Positions 38,481 to 51,700 of a stretch of 64,000 nucleotides of DNA are shown in pieces. The position numbers were made by a program, and so were the translations under genes. Source of the stretch: Acridotheres tristis (lineage: Eukaryota; Chordata; Aves; Passeriformes; Sturnidae); assembly GCA_037013685.1 (NCBI GenBank), contig CM072891.1, positions 12,872,501 through 12,936,500 of the forward strand. Reading direction: 5' to 3'. The notes under the pieces are model-generated. The model had not been told where the DNA came from and made no database searches. It saw nothing but the letters and a program-made list of their open reading frames with translations. The first letter of the stretch is position 1; every line of letters starts with the position of its first letter.

Positions 38481-41400
38481 AAGTACATGTGCACTTTTTG
38501 AATTTTTTAAAAGAGATTAAACTGCTGCCAAATGCTCTTTTGTTTACAGTTCTGTCTTAAAAAGTTATATTTTAGATAAATGGAATACTGCAAGTGCAGC
38601 TGGTATTACTTACTTTCATAAATATATACATGCACGTAAATATACATGAAGATATCTCAGGAGTTTTAATATGTGTTATAATGTTTGGATTAGAAAGATT
38701 AGTGTTAATTATAAGTACTTAAAGGAGTTTTCATGCTGTCCTTATGTGGGAAAGCAAAGAGGTGGGTATAAAATGATGAAGTAGCTATGTAAGGAAAAAG
38801 GCTAATATTTATTTTGTTTTGTTTGTGAGGAAAGCCTGCTGTGTCATAGATTAAGACTTGCTTTCTAAGAGATGATAAACTTCAGTTTCCGTGGATTTGG
38901 ACAAGAAGTATTAGAGTTCTTTGTTAATCTGGGTGATGTTAAGCAAATTGTTTACTACTCCTATGATAGTGCTTCTTGTTGGATGCCTTAATCACTGTTT
39001 GTTGGCTATGCCCTAGGAGCTGTTGGATTTTCTCCTGGAGAGTGCTGGTCTTGCATATGATTTTGTCAAGAGTTTCAGCACTGGTTCTATTTGAGAAACA
39101 GAAGAATTTCCTTGAAAATTACATCATTGTATTCTCGAAGTTGCTATAGGGAAGAGGGTTGTTGAGAGTAAATTCATCTTAACATTGGAAAGACTATTTG
39201 ATATTGAGTTATTAAAAAAGAGCAAGTTAGTCCTCTAGTTGTCATGGCTGTTTCCTGTGTTGACAAAAGTTGTTTGCAAGGTGGCTGTTACTGAGTTAGT
39301 TTCATTCCTTTTCCCAGGGAGTAGCTGTCATTAGGGATTTTGTGGTAACTGGCCAACATTTGATGCATAGTGTTTGGACAAATTTTCACATTATTTCCTT
39401 TGAATTACATATTTTCCTTTGAGTTTTAATTTGTTGATACAAAATTTTTAGGTGGTTGGGATTTTTTCATATGACTGGAATAAATGTCTAGACTGATTGT
39501 TAAAAACACCCACCCTTCCCTCTTTATTTTGGCAATCAGATGCAGATAAAACACAGCCAGATTTTTTTCCTCCGTTCTGCTTTGAAGTGCAGCTCCAAGG
39601 TTTATTTTATGACATGAAGCAACGACAGCAACAAGTCGATGTTGTTGGTCAGTGAGCCAACAAGTGAAAGACCAAGTTTGATGCAGTGCAATCTGCAGTG
39701 CCACTGTGTGAAGTTTGTTGCCATTTTACCAGCTGCAGTAGCCTCTGGTCACCCTGTGCAGGCTCAGCCTTCCTCTGCACTGAGCTGTCCTGGGCTCAGG
39801 GATCACCACTCCCTGTGCTTTTACCTCTCTGCATGGAGCATGGCCATGCAGGGGGTTAAAAATACCATGGGCTTTGGCATTTGTGTCTCTTCTAAATCTG
39901 TATTAATAAGTTATCACAGTGATCTGTCACACTCAAAAAACCCCTAGCACGTGTAGCTAGAAAATGAACATTTCTGAGCAGTAACAATCAAAGGAAGAAG
40001 GTCTCTGTGACTGTGTCTTAAAATAGTCCTGACTTATAATAATTTCTGCCTGATAACACCTATGAATTTTTCACTTCCTGGTTTACTTCAGGGTTTTGAA
40101 ATTTTTTTAAAAAGAAGATTATGGATACAGTCTGAAAACTCTTTCATGAATTCATAGCATTTCCTGAAAATAATTCGATACTTTTTATGGTTTCTACTGA
40201 GCAAAGCTGCCTTTACCTAATGTGGTGAGTCATTGAGGCTGTGTAAGGACACTCTCACCATTTCTCTTACTTCAAAAATTATCAAAGTAATTCTATTTCA
40301 TCCATAAGGCTGATTATTAATACTAACCTACTGCTTTTTCTTTGTCGTGGTCACTATGGCCAATAATATAAAAAATAAAATTTGGGCAACGCTTTTTTCC
40401 ATAGAAATAGGAGAAATTGCTTAAGAGCTGAAAATAATATTTAATGGAAAATATATTTCTATATACCTATAGGGAGAGTATACTGATTACTTACATCACA
40501 GGTACAGAAAAGACTTTTTTAAGGCTAATGAAAGAGCATTTGAAAATGGTTTAAAATGTGGCTAAACTATGTGGTTGCACAGCTGCTTTTAGTCATAGAG
40601 GATTTTTTTTTTCATTTTTAAATATTTAAACCTTAACTTAGTATTTTTTCTCTAAACACCCAACATGGTTGCATCCTGATTGGGAGGAAAAAAAATATTT
40701 AAACTCACAAGAAAATGCATTGGTTTCCTTTTCTAGTATGCCTACTAGCTTATGTGTTTTCTATAAACAGGGAAACTGTCTTAAGGGGAGTATACTTTAT
40801 CTGTTTAACTGAACTATATCTGTTCAGTTATCTGTATATAAACCATTGTATTAGAACTAGTCTATCATGAGTTCTGTTCTAATTCTCTTTAAACTGGGTG
40901 TGCATGTTACTGTGAGTATTATGTGTCTTTAATAGTTACTGATTTAACTAGTTACCTGGTGATGCTTTAAATGAATTTTTATGCAAAGCCACAATACGGT
41001 GCTTCAAGCTCAGTTACCTTCTAGAGGAAAATCCAGTTTATATAGTTTCAGTTTAGAATGTAGATATGGTTCTTCCAGTTGATTGACAGAAAGTGAGGAT
41101 TACTCCTCTGAATAATTTGGGTAAAATATTTAATATAACAACAGTAGATGCTACAGTCAGTGTCTCTGTTACCCTATGGAAAAGCATGAGGATAAAGACC
41201 AGAATGAATGTATGAGAATAAAACTACAGATCCGTAAATCCAGTTATTAAATTAGCAGGAAAAGTTTGTCTGATTAACTCTGCTGATAAAGATAGGGCTG
41301 CCCTAATTTGATTTATCTCAATGTTTACTGCTTAAATATTGTGTCATTGGAAATAGTTTCCTGGTAGGGATATGCAGCCTGCTCCTCTCACTTATATACA

Positions 41401-42288
41401 AGGGCTCTCTTATGTAGCCTTGGCTAATTGGGTTTGTGCTTCCAGTGCTAACAAGTGCTGCCAACAGCTTGACAAGACCACTTCAAATGCTGTTAGGAAA
41501 TGTATTTGTCTTACCCTCACACTGGTTTTTTGGTCGCCTCCCAAATTTCTCTGCCTTTGTTCTGTTGCTTCTCTTTCTGGTGATCAAACTTGTGGTTTAT
41601 CAACAATTTCAGGCAATAAATAGCAGCAGCTGAAGTTCAGATGAAAGTATTAAGAAAAGTGGTTCAAACTTACAACTTTAGCACTGTTTTATGGAGCAAT
41701 GTTTAGGAATATTAAATATTCTCAATCTATGAAACCAACTCTGAAATAACTGAATTGGTTCTGAATTGGGCCGCCTTTTACTTTTAGAATAACCATTAAC
41801 ATTTCTAGAAACACTTTGAATAGTTTGTCTCCAGTTTTCTATTTCTTCCCAAAAGCCGCAGAGATGAAAAAAAAATCTTTTCCAGGGTGATACTGTTTGG
41901 ACAAAATCAGTAATTTGGACTAATGTGCAAATCTTAACAAATAAATGTTATATAACATTTTTATTTCCATGATGATGAATTCTTTATTCTCTTATTTGGT
42001 CAATGAAATGTTACAACCCTAAGGAGAGAATCTTTAATGTTTTAGATAATCTCAATTTAGTATTTGATAGTTTCTCAAAATTCATGTTTTGTAGTATGGA
42101 CTTGCATGGCCATGAGTCTGTTTGGAATTGTTAATTTTGAATTGCTGATGGGTATGGAACATTTGTCAGATGAAGGACGCAGTCTGTCTTAGCTGCTGTT
42201 TGAATTGTGCAGTAGAAGGTGGCATGAAGAAACTGATTTTGAAGCTACAATTGAAATATCTCTTTAATTTGTCTTTGATTTAATTTAA

Positions 42289-42459
<171 letters not shown>

Positions 42460-42650
42460 TAGAGCTTTTGAATCAAGGTAAACATTTTTCTTCTTCCTAT
42501 GCAAGCTAAAACCTTGCAATAAAATAATTACATTGCAGTTTAAAATTAATGTTGGTATATGAACGAATTATATAGAAAATAAATTATTACATTTGTTTCA
42601 AACATTATTTTATATGTATATGGAAGGTAGTATTCCAAGGCAATTGGGAT

Positions 42651-42708
42651 TTGTATTTTTGTTTTTGGTTGTTTTTGTTTGTTTGTTTCTTTGTGGCGTT
42701 TTTTTTGG
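42651..42708. repeat. T/G low-complexity tract
   Basis: Consists of TTTG and TTTTTG units, including 'gtttttgtttgtttgtttc'. Confidence 0.85.
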
Positions 42709-44817
42709 ATCCATGGTTTTTACTGGGCTGTACTTACCTGTTTGAATTCTTCACTTTATTGTAAAAGACAATTCTCTGGTTGATTTTTTAAATTTCATCC
42801 TTTAGAGTATCAAAATGCATAAATATGTTTGCATAGACTTCAAAATACAAAAGTCCTTGTATCAAACTTGTGAACTAGCAGCCCATTTTTAAAAACATAA
42901 GGAAACAAAATTGAAGTGCTTGTATAGTGTATTGTCTAGTCCTAGACTGTTTCAACAGATCTTTGAGACTTCTCTAGATGCTCATTTTTTTGAGTGTATA
43001 AGGCCTTTTTAATATATGTGCTTGTGTGCGTGTATAAAATTTAAATAAAACTTGATCTGAAGGTGTTGGGACATTTTTTCATGACTGCATGCAGCTATTT
43101 ATGTAGTGATCAAAAAGATACTTAATGTAGTCTGTTTAATTTGTACTTGGTTTATTTTTTATGGCATGTGTGCAGCTGTTTTGTACGGTCACTCCTAATG
43201 CCTGGTCTTTTCTCCTGTGTAAATAGCTGAATTTGTTTCTCAGATTTTCATTATTTCACAGTTCAGCTGTTGGAACCTTCTCTTCTGTGACCAAGCTATG
43301 TGTATTTGATGCATGTTATATAAAAAAGACACCCTTCTGAGAAAAAACATCTCCCTAAATTGTGCAGGAGTCATCACTTTATTGTACTGCTTCAACTCCT
43401 TTCTGAGAACTGTTCCTTATTTTTTCATTTTGGTACTGCTGTTTGGCAGTAATATACTGTAACTGCTTTTCATTTCTTTACCTTTTCCTTGTCTTTCACT
43501 ATCCATTTGTTGCCCTATTTAGTAATATAACTGTGCAAGTCATCAAAAAGAGCACGAAGTTATTTACTTTAACAAATGTGCACCAATGTAAAGCAGTCAA
43601 ATCGTTCTAAATGATACACATTTATATACCTTTATTAATAATAAAACTGTATTAAAAAGAAAGTTAAAAATTCAACAGCCCTTGCCCCTTAAGTCAACAC
43701 CAAAAAGAATTATATGGGACATACTTATAATTGTTTTTTTAGTTAAGTATGAAAGTTCTGCATAGCTTTTTTCTGGTACATGTTGAACAGTGACAGCTGC
43801 ATTATTTTGGGACCTCTCCCTGGGAAGTCATTTAGCTGAATGATTGTGAATAGTGATGACTGCTACTTCATTTGGATGACATTACCATAAATTTGATTTA
43901 ATGAGGCTACACATAACTAGTTCCCTATAGTTGGAGCACCATTTAAAAAGCTAGGACTTTATATTTAAGGAAAAGGCCTTATTTTCAGAGATGTTTTTTA
44001 TTGAACAGTCGAAGAGAATGTGCAAGAGAAGTCAGATAAGAGCACCTGTGGTACTGTAATCAAGTGAATAAATGATTATGAAAGCAGCAGTTTTCTGTCC
44101 CTTCTCTTTTGTGCTTATTTTTGTTCTGTTTATTTTAGGAAGTTTGTGATTCAGCATGCGGTCTTGCAATAGCAGAATATTTTTGCCTCTGATTTAAAAC
44201 AAAACCAAAACTTTTTGTTCAGTTTTGAAGGTTAAAAATAAAATCAGGTGAGAAAGGTTACTAAGTACTCAGCAACACATCAATTATATTAGTCATGGTT
44301 TGCCATATTCTAGACATATTCTGCCATACTGTTTAGCTGGGGCTTTGTATGTATGCCAAGAAAATAAAGTTGGTCATAAAACTTTTTTCTGAGCTTTCTG
44401 GACTTCACAGTATTTTTGGTAATTTAATGTGTTACTTAGATTTTTCTAAGTGTATTTTTTTAAACTGTGTTAAAATTACTGATTCGTATTTTTAATAAAA
44501 GTGCTTATGCTGAAATGACAAGGACAAAAAAAAAGGCTCTTTGCATACATGCAAATGGATGCCTCCCATACAACTGTAATCAATAAAATCAAAATTATAT
44601 TGTATGGATTTAGTATAATAGTCACCTAAGAAAGTGTGATCACTGCTGATATATCTGTATGAGGTTTTCTCTAGGATTGAGGAACACAGTGTGTTAAAGT
44701 CCATCTGCATGCTGGGATGTTTTGCTCAAGCTGAAACTTGTGTGTCGTAGGAGGGTAGGTGCAAACTGGAGGAATTAATATTAGAGGAAGGTTTGAGATC
44801 TCTGGAAAAAACATCTG

Positions 44818-44860
44818 GTGGTTTGTTTGGTTTTTTTTTTGTTTCTTTGTTCGGATTTTT
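44818..44860. repeat. T/G low-complexity tract
   Basis: 'gtttgtttgg' followed by a T run and 'gtttctttgttcgg'. Confidence 0.8.
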
Positions 44861-45708
44861 TCTACCCCTAAAGTCTTGAGTGGAGCTGGTCTGGAAAAGA
44901 AGGATTACAAATGACATCACAGAAGAAGGGGAATAGAAGATGGTGAGAATTGCGTTTGTGATAACTAGGATGAGAAACACCCATTTTTGACATATTTCCC
45001 TAAAAAAATGAGATATTTCAAAGACTTTGGGTGGGACTCTCTTCTCCAGCAGACTGTGTAGCATCAAAGAATAAAATATTTATTGAAAATATGAAAAAAT
45101 AATAACTTTTTAAATGGGCATTATACTGTGTTTATGAGGTTACTTAGTAAATGGTAGCAGAGTGCTTTCCCACTCCATTCTAATCTGTTGTGATTCATTG
45201 GAGTTAGAACATTTCTCTGAACTGTTCTAAAGTCGTTAACAACACAGTCATAGAGTAAAATATGTTCAGGAACAGGGTTTACTTTTGCCAGTTTGTCATG
45301 TGTTTTGATGATTGGGTACTGGAAGGTGGTGAGGCATTGAGGCAGCACTTGGGACATGATTCCCATCTGAGCCTGCTTTCTGTGAATAGGCCAACCAAGA
45401 GCCCTGGAAGAAGAATGCAATGGAAATCTTGAATTTTGGGAGAGCAACAGTGTATGCCCATGTTCTTTGTGATGAAAGACCATTACATCCATCTTGCCAG
45501 TTGCAAAAATCTACTTTTATTTTAGATGGTATTCTCTTCCACAGAAATATGTAATTCTAACCATTTTGCTATTCTGAAAATCTGTTATTCTTTTCAGCTG
45601 CATCGTTAATAGAAGTCATTCAGAGGAAGATAAAAGGTGTAAACTCTGTAATGGCTTGATGATCTAATCTATATATTGAAGTATGTTTTGTGTGATTGGT
45701 CAGCTGTA

Positions 45709-45780
45709 GGTTTTTTGTTTGTTTGGGGTTTTGTGTGGGTTTGTGTAATTTTTGTTTGGATTTTTTGGTATTTGTTTTTA
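45709..45780. repeat. T/G low-complexity tract
   Basis: Irregular TTTG, GGGTT and TGTG units over about 70 bases; open in one frame only because of its W/F/V-rich composition. Confidence 0.8.
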
Positions 45781-48323
45781 CTGCAGTTGTATGGCTGTTA
45801 CATTATGGGGCTTGACATTCGTGGAGGTTCCTTTCATCCCTCTCTTGATTATGTAGATCATTAAACTGGAGATGGGAGTGTGATGAGCAGTGTCATTAGG
45901 GTTGAGAACAAAATGTACCCATTCAAATCAGAGATTTATAATCCTTTTCTGTGACTTTGTGCCAGGAGGAAAACTCTTTTGTCAGTCTTAATTGGTTTTG
46001 AAATTGACTGTTATCCTTTATTAGCTCAATACTTGTACTGTACTTGCTTTGGTTGGCAGTTTTGGTTATGAACACCCAAGCTATTCTGATGCCTGAAATG
46101 TAACTTTTCTTCCTTTTCAATGGTAATAATTCCACCTTTTCCTGGAAACACCAGTTGAAACTGCAATATATCCAAGTATCTCTACTTCACCTTTTCTTTT
46201 AAAATTCTCAATAGACAATTGAAGCTCAAATACTGCTTTGGCTTTTTGCTACTTGAGTATAGCAATTTGAAAAAACCCCACAGTCATAAAAATATTAGTT
46301 AAATAGCTTCCTTTTAAAGTCACAAACTAATGCTAATATATAGTTTTCAGCTAAGTCTACAAATAATGATAAAACCCAAGTAAGTGCATTATATTAACAC
46401 TGGTAAGTCACACTATCAAATTATGTTTCATTGCGTGATTATTACTTGATTTCCATAATACTGTTCATAAGCTATTATATGAAGCTTACATATGCATGAA
46501 AGAAAGTGAGAAGGGCACACCTTGACAATACTTCAAGTATGCCATCGATTAAATGCTTTCATTTTAGAGGACACAAACATTTGAATGCAATGGGAGGTGT
46601 AGAAAGCATAATCTAAGGGCATTTTCTAAAAATTCACAGAGATTATCCCTCTCAAAAAGGATAGCATTGTGGCTTTACCCAAGCTGGCAGCAAAGTACCT
46701 GCAGACATTCACTCCTCCCTGGTAGGACATGGAGGCAGAAAACCCCAAACAAATTAAAAAACCCCACAAAGAAACCCCATTATGGGTTGAGATAAGAACC
46801 GTTTAATAACTGAAACCAAGCAAAATACGATAATGACAATATTAATAATAAAAATATAATACTGCTGATAATAATGATATGAGGAAGTATTTTGTAATGG
46901 AATTCTTTCTGTGAGGACTTGTACAGAATACTAGAAAGGCCCTCTTTCTCTTCTGAAAGACTGTGGAAAATGCATTTGTTATAATTTCAAAAGATACCTA
47001 TTAGGTTTAGTCTGAAGTACTGGTCCGAGGAACAAAAATTGGGAATGGAAATCTTATTTCATTTATTGTTTTCATACTTAGTTATGCTTTGAGTCAGGTG
47101 TATTTAAAATGAAAAAGAAATGCTGAAGGTATAGCACATGTTGTAGAGTTTTGGGTTTGTTTTGGATGTTTTATTTTTCCCTCCTCCCCCTGCCCCTCTC
47201 CCAGGCTGAATTGTTGTCCCCTCCTTTACACAACTGAATATACAAATTAATTTTATTTAAAAGTATTTTAGGACTCAGAATATTCAGATTATCTTTAAGA
47301 TCACTTGAAGGAGGGATCTGAGTTCTCCAGACAGGGGTCATTGTTTTTTGCAGATTTGATTGATTTGGTTGTTGTAAATTTACAGACAATTTCATTTAAA
47401 GTTGTTTAGATGTGAAAGAAGCAGAATTTATATTGATGCTCAAATACCAGTATTCTTGCACCTTATCTGAAACTTTCATCCTAGAGATTTTGTGGAAGAC
47501 CTTTCTGGAATTTAGAAGTCTGTCTAGAGCCATGCAAGTATGAATACGTACAGAAAAGTACTCTCTTTCACCTAAAGAAAAACTTCTGTTGGTTATGATG
47601 TTGTGTTGTCCACATACCTAAAAATTCCTTATACCTAAAATTATTTATTAGGTTTTGCTTTTAAACATAGTATTTATGCAATGTATGGATTTCCCTCCTA
47701 TCTTGTGCTTTCCTGGGTTGTGGACATGAAGTATGCTATTTTATGGAAAGTGTATGCAGATTAAAATTCTGTCCTTTATCAGTCTGCTCAGGTATGGTGT
47801 TTTACATTCTGTGTATTTACTATGTGGTCAGTAAGCCTGGGAAGCAGTTCTTTAACAAGCATTTGTTTTATTCTGTACCATTTGTTTTATTCTGTATGTT
47901 GTAGACAGGTGGAAATTTTCTTTTATTGGATGACATGCATGCTTATTGAAAGAGAACTAACAAACATGAAAAAATGCCAAAGGAAAAAGCATTCCAACAC
48001 TGAGAATCAGGTTGATGAAATGTGAACTCGGAGTCCAAATGTTGGCTTATTCTGACAGATTTACAAATGAGGAAGTAATTTAAAATCTTGAATATATTCT
48101 ATTTTACATTAGAATAGTGAAACATGTTCAATAACTGTTCACGTTCACAGTGAAGAACTCACATAAAAGTTTCATGGAGCTGATGCTTGCTCATCCATTT
48201 TAACAGGAGATGTATTATAGCAGGACGGCTCCTGTGATTTATGACATTCGCCAGTTTTTCAGGGAAAACACAAACCTTTGGTGTATCCTTCCTTCAGCTC
48301 CTCTTTTCCACCCACCCTTACAG

Positions 48324-48561
48324 AACCCGAAGGATTGCAGCAAAGCCAAGAAACTCGTGTGCAACATCAACAAGGGCTGTGGCTACGGCTGCCAGCTTCA
48401 CCACGTGGTGTACTGCTTCATGATCGCCTACGGCACGCAGCGCACGCTCATCCTGGAGTCGCAGAACTGGCGCTACGCCACCGGCGGCTGGGAGACCGTG
48501 TTCCGCCCCGTCAGCGACACCTGCACCGACAGGGCGGGCTCCACCACGGGCCACTGGTCAG
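48324..48561 (+). CDS. FUT8: FUT8 coding exon 5 (start of GT23 catalytic fold)
   Basis: It encodes residues 200-278 plus one base of Gly279, from [20 protein letters not shown] to TGHWSG. It contains all six N-terminal-lobe cysteines of the family at 204, 212, 218, 222, 230 and 266, which pair 204-266, 212-230 and 218-222 in human FUT8. The GCGYGC turn lies between them. The acceptor is ccacccttacag and the donor TCAG|gtaagc. Base use is striking: by hand count 73 of 79 complete codons end in G or C, with 53 in a row (codons 26-78 of the exon), against roughly 34 of 81 in exon 6. The protein is conserved, so the GC rise is mostly synonymous. Small differences from human lie at [15 protein letters not shown]. 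Confidence 0.95.
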
Positions 48562-48699
48562 GTAAGCCTTCAGCACCCTCAGCATCCCTCCTGCAGCTCC
48601 ATCCCTGTAGCCGTGGGAAGGGGTTTTAACCCTTAAATGCGGCGGAAATAAGATGCGCAGCTACGTGGTCGGCTTTGATGACAGGAAGAAAGAGACAAG

Positions 48700-48705
48700 T
48701 TTATT
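48700..48705 (-). terminator. Polyadenylation signal of the LTR
   Basis: AATAAA on the minus strand (TTTATT on the plus), just downstream of the TATA box in LTR orientation. Confidence 0.5.
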
Positions 48706-48720
48706 CAGAAACACACTTGG

Positions 48721-48727
48721 TTTTATA
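48721..48727 (-). promoter_or_regulatory. TATA box of the LTR
   Basis: TATAAAA on the minus strand, preceded by a CCAATC motif and followed 15 bases later by AATAAA, as in compact LTRs. Any activity would run antisense to FUT8, towards exon 5. Confidence 0.55.
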
Positions 48728-51700
48728 GCATGGCTCACAACTCCAAGAGTAGAGAAGAGGGGATTGGTTCAGAGAGAAGACACCCCATTGCCAGGGCCTG
48801 GTCACACACCACAACAGGTGTTCTATCTTTGTTATTAATTGCTTTTTATTTATCACCCTGGGAGAAATTCTCCTTAGCCTTGAGCTGGACCAGCTTATCG
48901 GCTGGGAACAGAGCTGAAAAGCTCCAGCCTGGAATATTTCTCAGGCTGTAATTTTCTTACTTTCTCAGTGTGTGTCCCACACACCCCCACGGAATTCACC
49001 TGCTGCCTCGTCCGCGTTGCGCGGAGCGCGAGAACCGTGACGGCAGTCGCGCATCTCTTGCATCTTACTTGCCCTTACTTGCCCCGTTGTGTCGAAAAAA
49101 AAAATTCCTTGACAAGACAGCTCTGCATTGGCATAGATTTTTAATGCAAATTTTGGTATTCGACATTTAAATTATAATTTTTCAACAGGCTGCTGCTGTG
49201 TTCTCTGCTAGATATTAATCTAATTTTCCTGGTAAGAGAGTATTAAATAGAGGCTATTGTTAATTAACTTCTTAAAAAATAAGGGATGTTGCCAATATTG
49301 AGCAATAGAACTATAAAAGAAATGGTATCCAATAGTTATTCACACCTCAACAAAATAAAGAAACAATTGAACTAATTCCTGATACGAGCTGAACAGATCC
49401 AAAATTCATGTTGTAAAAACAATGGCAACGTTAAATATCAATTTTATTTGTATATCAGCAAGTTGATCCATTTTAATATCACGCTGAACAATTTGCCTAG
49501 AATAAGTAAATGGGCATTGATGTTTGGAGGACCAGGTGGATTTGTTTGTGTCAAAATAAACAGTGTTTGTTTTAAATGGCATCTTTCTCCATGTGATAGA
49601 TAGTCAAATCATATCAACATCTTTTCACTAAGGCACTGCATACCCAGTGCATATGGAATCTTAAAGTAACTATTAAAGTTTTACAGGTCTGAAATTAACT
49701 TAATCAGATTTATAAAAGCCAGTTTACAGATTGCATGTAAACTTGTGTGTTTACACGTTGCAATAGCATCTGTTCTTCAGAGCTTCAAGATGCTACAAAA
49801 CTTAGCTTTGACAATTCTGGTGGGTTTTCTAAATGAGATTTTTTTGCAAAAAATGTTTCTTAGAAATGGTTGGATGTTTTATAAAAGCAACTATAAATGG
49901 ACGAGAGTTATTGAGAACTCCAGATAAAGTTTTATTCGTGTTTGTGAAGTTAGTAAGTGAAACGACAGTCTGGACATGGCTCACACAGACTCCTCTCTGT
50001 GACTCCAGAATTTAGATGCAGGCGGTTTTGTGAGCAACTTTTGAGTACAGTAAGCTGGAAAACAGTGCAGTCATGCACACGTGGCTTCAAAAGATTTTAT
50101 ACTTTCATGAAAATCTGTTTAAATAGATGATGATTTCCTGCAATATAGGCTCTTGCTGATGAAAATGCAAATAGTGCTTCATTTTAGGTCCCTACAGTTT
50201 ATGTTCTTTTTTTTTTTCCTTTTCAATTAGTTTCTAGATCAGGATGAATAGTTTGAAGGCAGAGCACATAGTAGTGTTTTTGTAGCTTTACTCCCTACAA
50301 ATTCTGAAATCAGCATGGTATTTTCTAGATTTTCAAAATAAATGTATTAAAATGCATTGACATTTATCAATTTTCATTTTTAATAAAGAAATAATTTCTT
50401 CTATGTAGTGTAGGGTTTTAAAATTTTGTAGAAATTATGTTTCAAAAATATTCATACAAGTGAATAATTTTAGCAAGTGTTCAATGTAAATTATGAAAAT
50501 AGGCCAACAATTCAGGAAAATATATCCTCTAAGAGAAATGCTTTCATGTAATTTACAGACCTGAATAGATAATAACTTAGTAAAATATGCTTCATGACAA
50601 AATTGTTTAAATTTATGCATCTGTCTTTTTACTTTTTAATTTAATTGCTGCTGCTTGACAATTTTTAGTTTCTGAACTTTATCTTCAGTGAAACAATTTA
50701 GATTGTAATACCTTCTCCAAAGAATTAAGAGGCTTATATAAGCTGAGAATACATATAATTCTGGAATTTTCTTTGTCCAGTCCTCTCCTAACTAGGTATA
50801 AAAGCTAAGCTTGTTTTTGGAATTTGGGAAGTCGAGTGAATTTTAATGAGCAAGCTGATATTTGCCTGATAGCAGAAGATTAGTAAGACCTGTTCTCATC
50901 TGTGAAGAATTAAGGGTCAGCTTAATTGTCTTGCAGGAGTTGTTCTTTGTGTTTGACGTGGTAGTTCTGGAATCAAGTTCAGCTTTTCTGGCTTAAACGT
51001 ATTACATGACTGAGAATTCTATTGCAGATTTCTGTAAGTTATTTTACACTGTGGCATACGTTTTCCTTGTCCTTTGTCATTCTAGAGAAAAAAAATCTGA
51101 AGAGATGGTTGTATATACACTCTGTTTAGTTCTAAAATTATATCTTGCTTGTAATTGCATCTTTCATGTAGTTTGTTTTTCCTTTGATATCTCTGGTCAA
51201 ACTTTTTATGAATAATTTAGGTAGGAATTTTTATAAGAAGCATGAATGATTTGCTAGTAATGAGAGCCAGAACGTAGAGAACTTGTGAAGACATATTTAT
51301 CGTGAAATTTTTGATTAATTTTCTTTAAATTAATTAGTTAGCCGGGTCATAATGTTCTGTTATCATTGCTGCATGCTAAAACGGAGCCTCTCATAATTTT
51401 TTACTTGCTGATTTATGATGTTATGGTGACATTCCCCAATAATAAACTGAAAAAGGTCTGTAAAATAACTAGATAAAAAAATCATAAAACAAATGAAAAA
51501 GAAAACAGATTCATAGGAAGGACAGGTTATAGAAGTCATATCTGTATTTCAAGCTGGAGATGTGGAGGGTAAAGAAGCCATCTACATGGTTTAAATAACA
51601 GTATGTGCTTCTTCCCATAAAGCCTAAAAACCAGAAAGATGAAAGATAATTTGAAAAGGGAAACCTGAAACAAAGTTTCCTGCAGTTATCCTTGAATATT

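Larger units (their letters stand above)
48610..49110 (-). mobile_element. Solo LTR of an endogenous retrovirus, antisense
   Basis: Read on the minus strand, this approximately 500-base block has LTR organisation. First comes a CpG-rich upstream part (GCGCGG/CGCG around 49008-49055), then a CCAAT-like box near 48755, a TATAAAA box at 48721-48727, an AATAAA signal at 48700-48705 and a short downstream part ending near 48610. No gag, pol or env sequence lies on either side, so it is a solo LTR or fragment. I could not find a convincing target-site duplication, so both ends are approximate. The many intact CpGs suggest a fairly recent insertion. It starts about 50 bases after the exon 5 donor. 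Confidence 0.7.

Noticed and set aside
45121..45492. 123-codon minus-strand open frame in the intron after exon 4
   Set aside because: No homology recognised and no splice or poly-A context; kept only as a note in the intron entry.
47171..47205. C-rich pyrimidine tract ending in cag, looking like a splice acceptor
   Set aside because: No FUT8-like coding sequence or usable donor follows; exon 4 joins exon 5 in frame without it.
48278..48565. Open frames over exon 5 in the wrong frame and on the minus strand
   Set aside because: They are shadows produced by the GC-rich composition of the real FUT8 exon, which depletes stop codons in all frames.
48653..49170. Open frames inside the LTR block
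   Set aside because: They run through LTR promoter sequence in the wrong orientation and match no retroviral protein.
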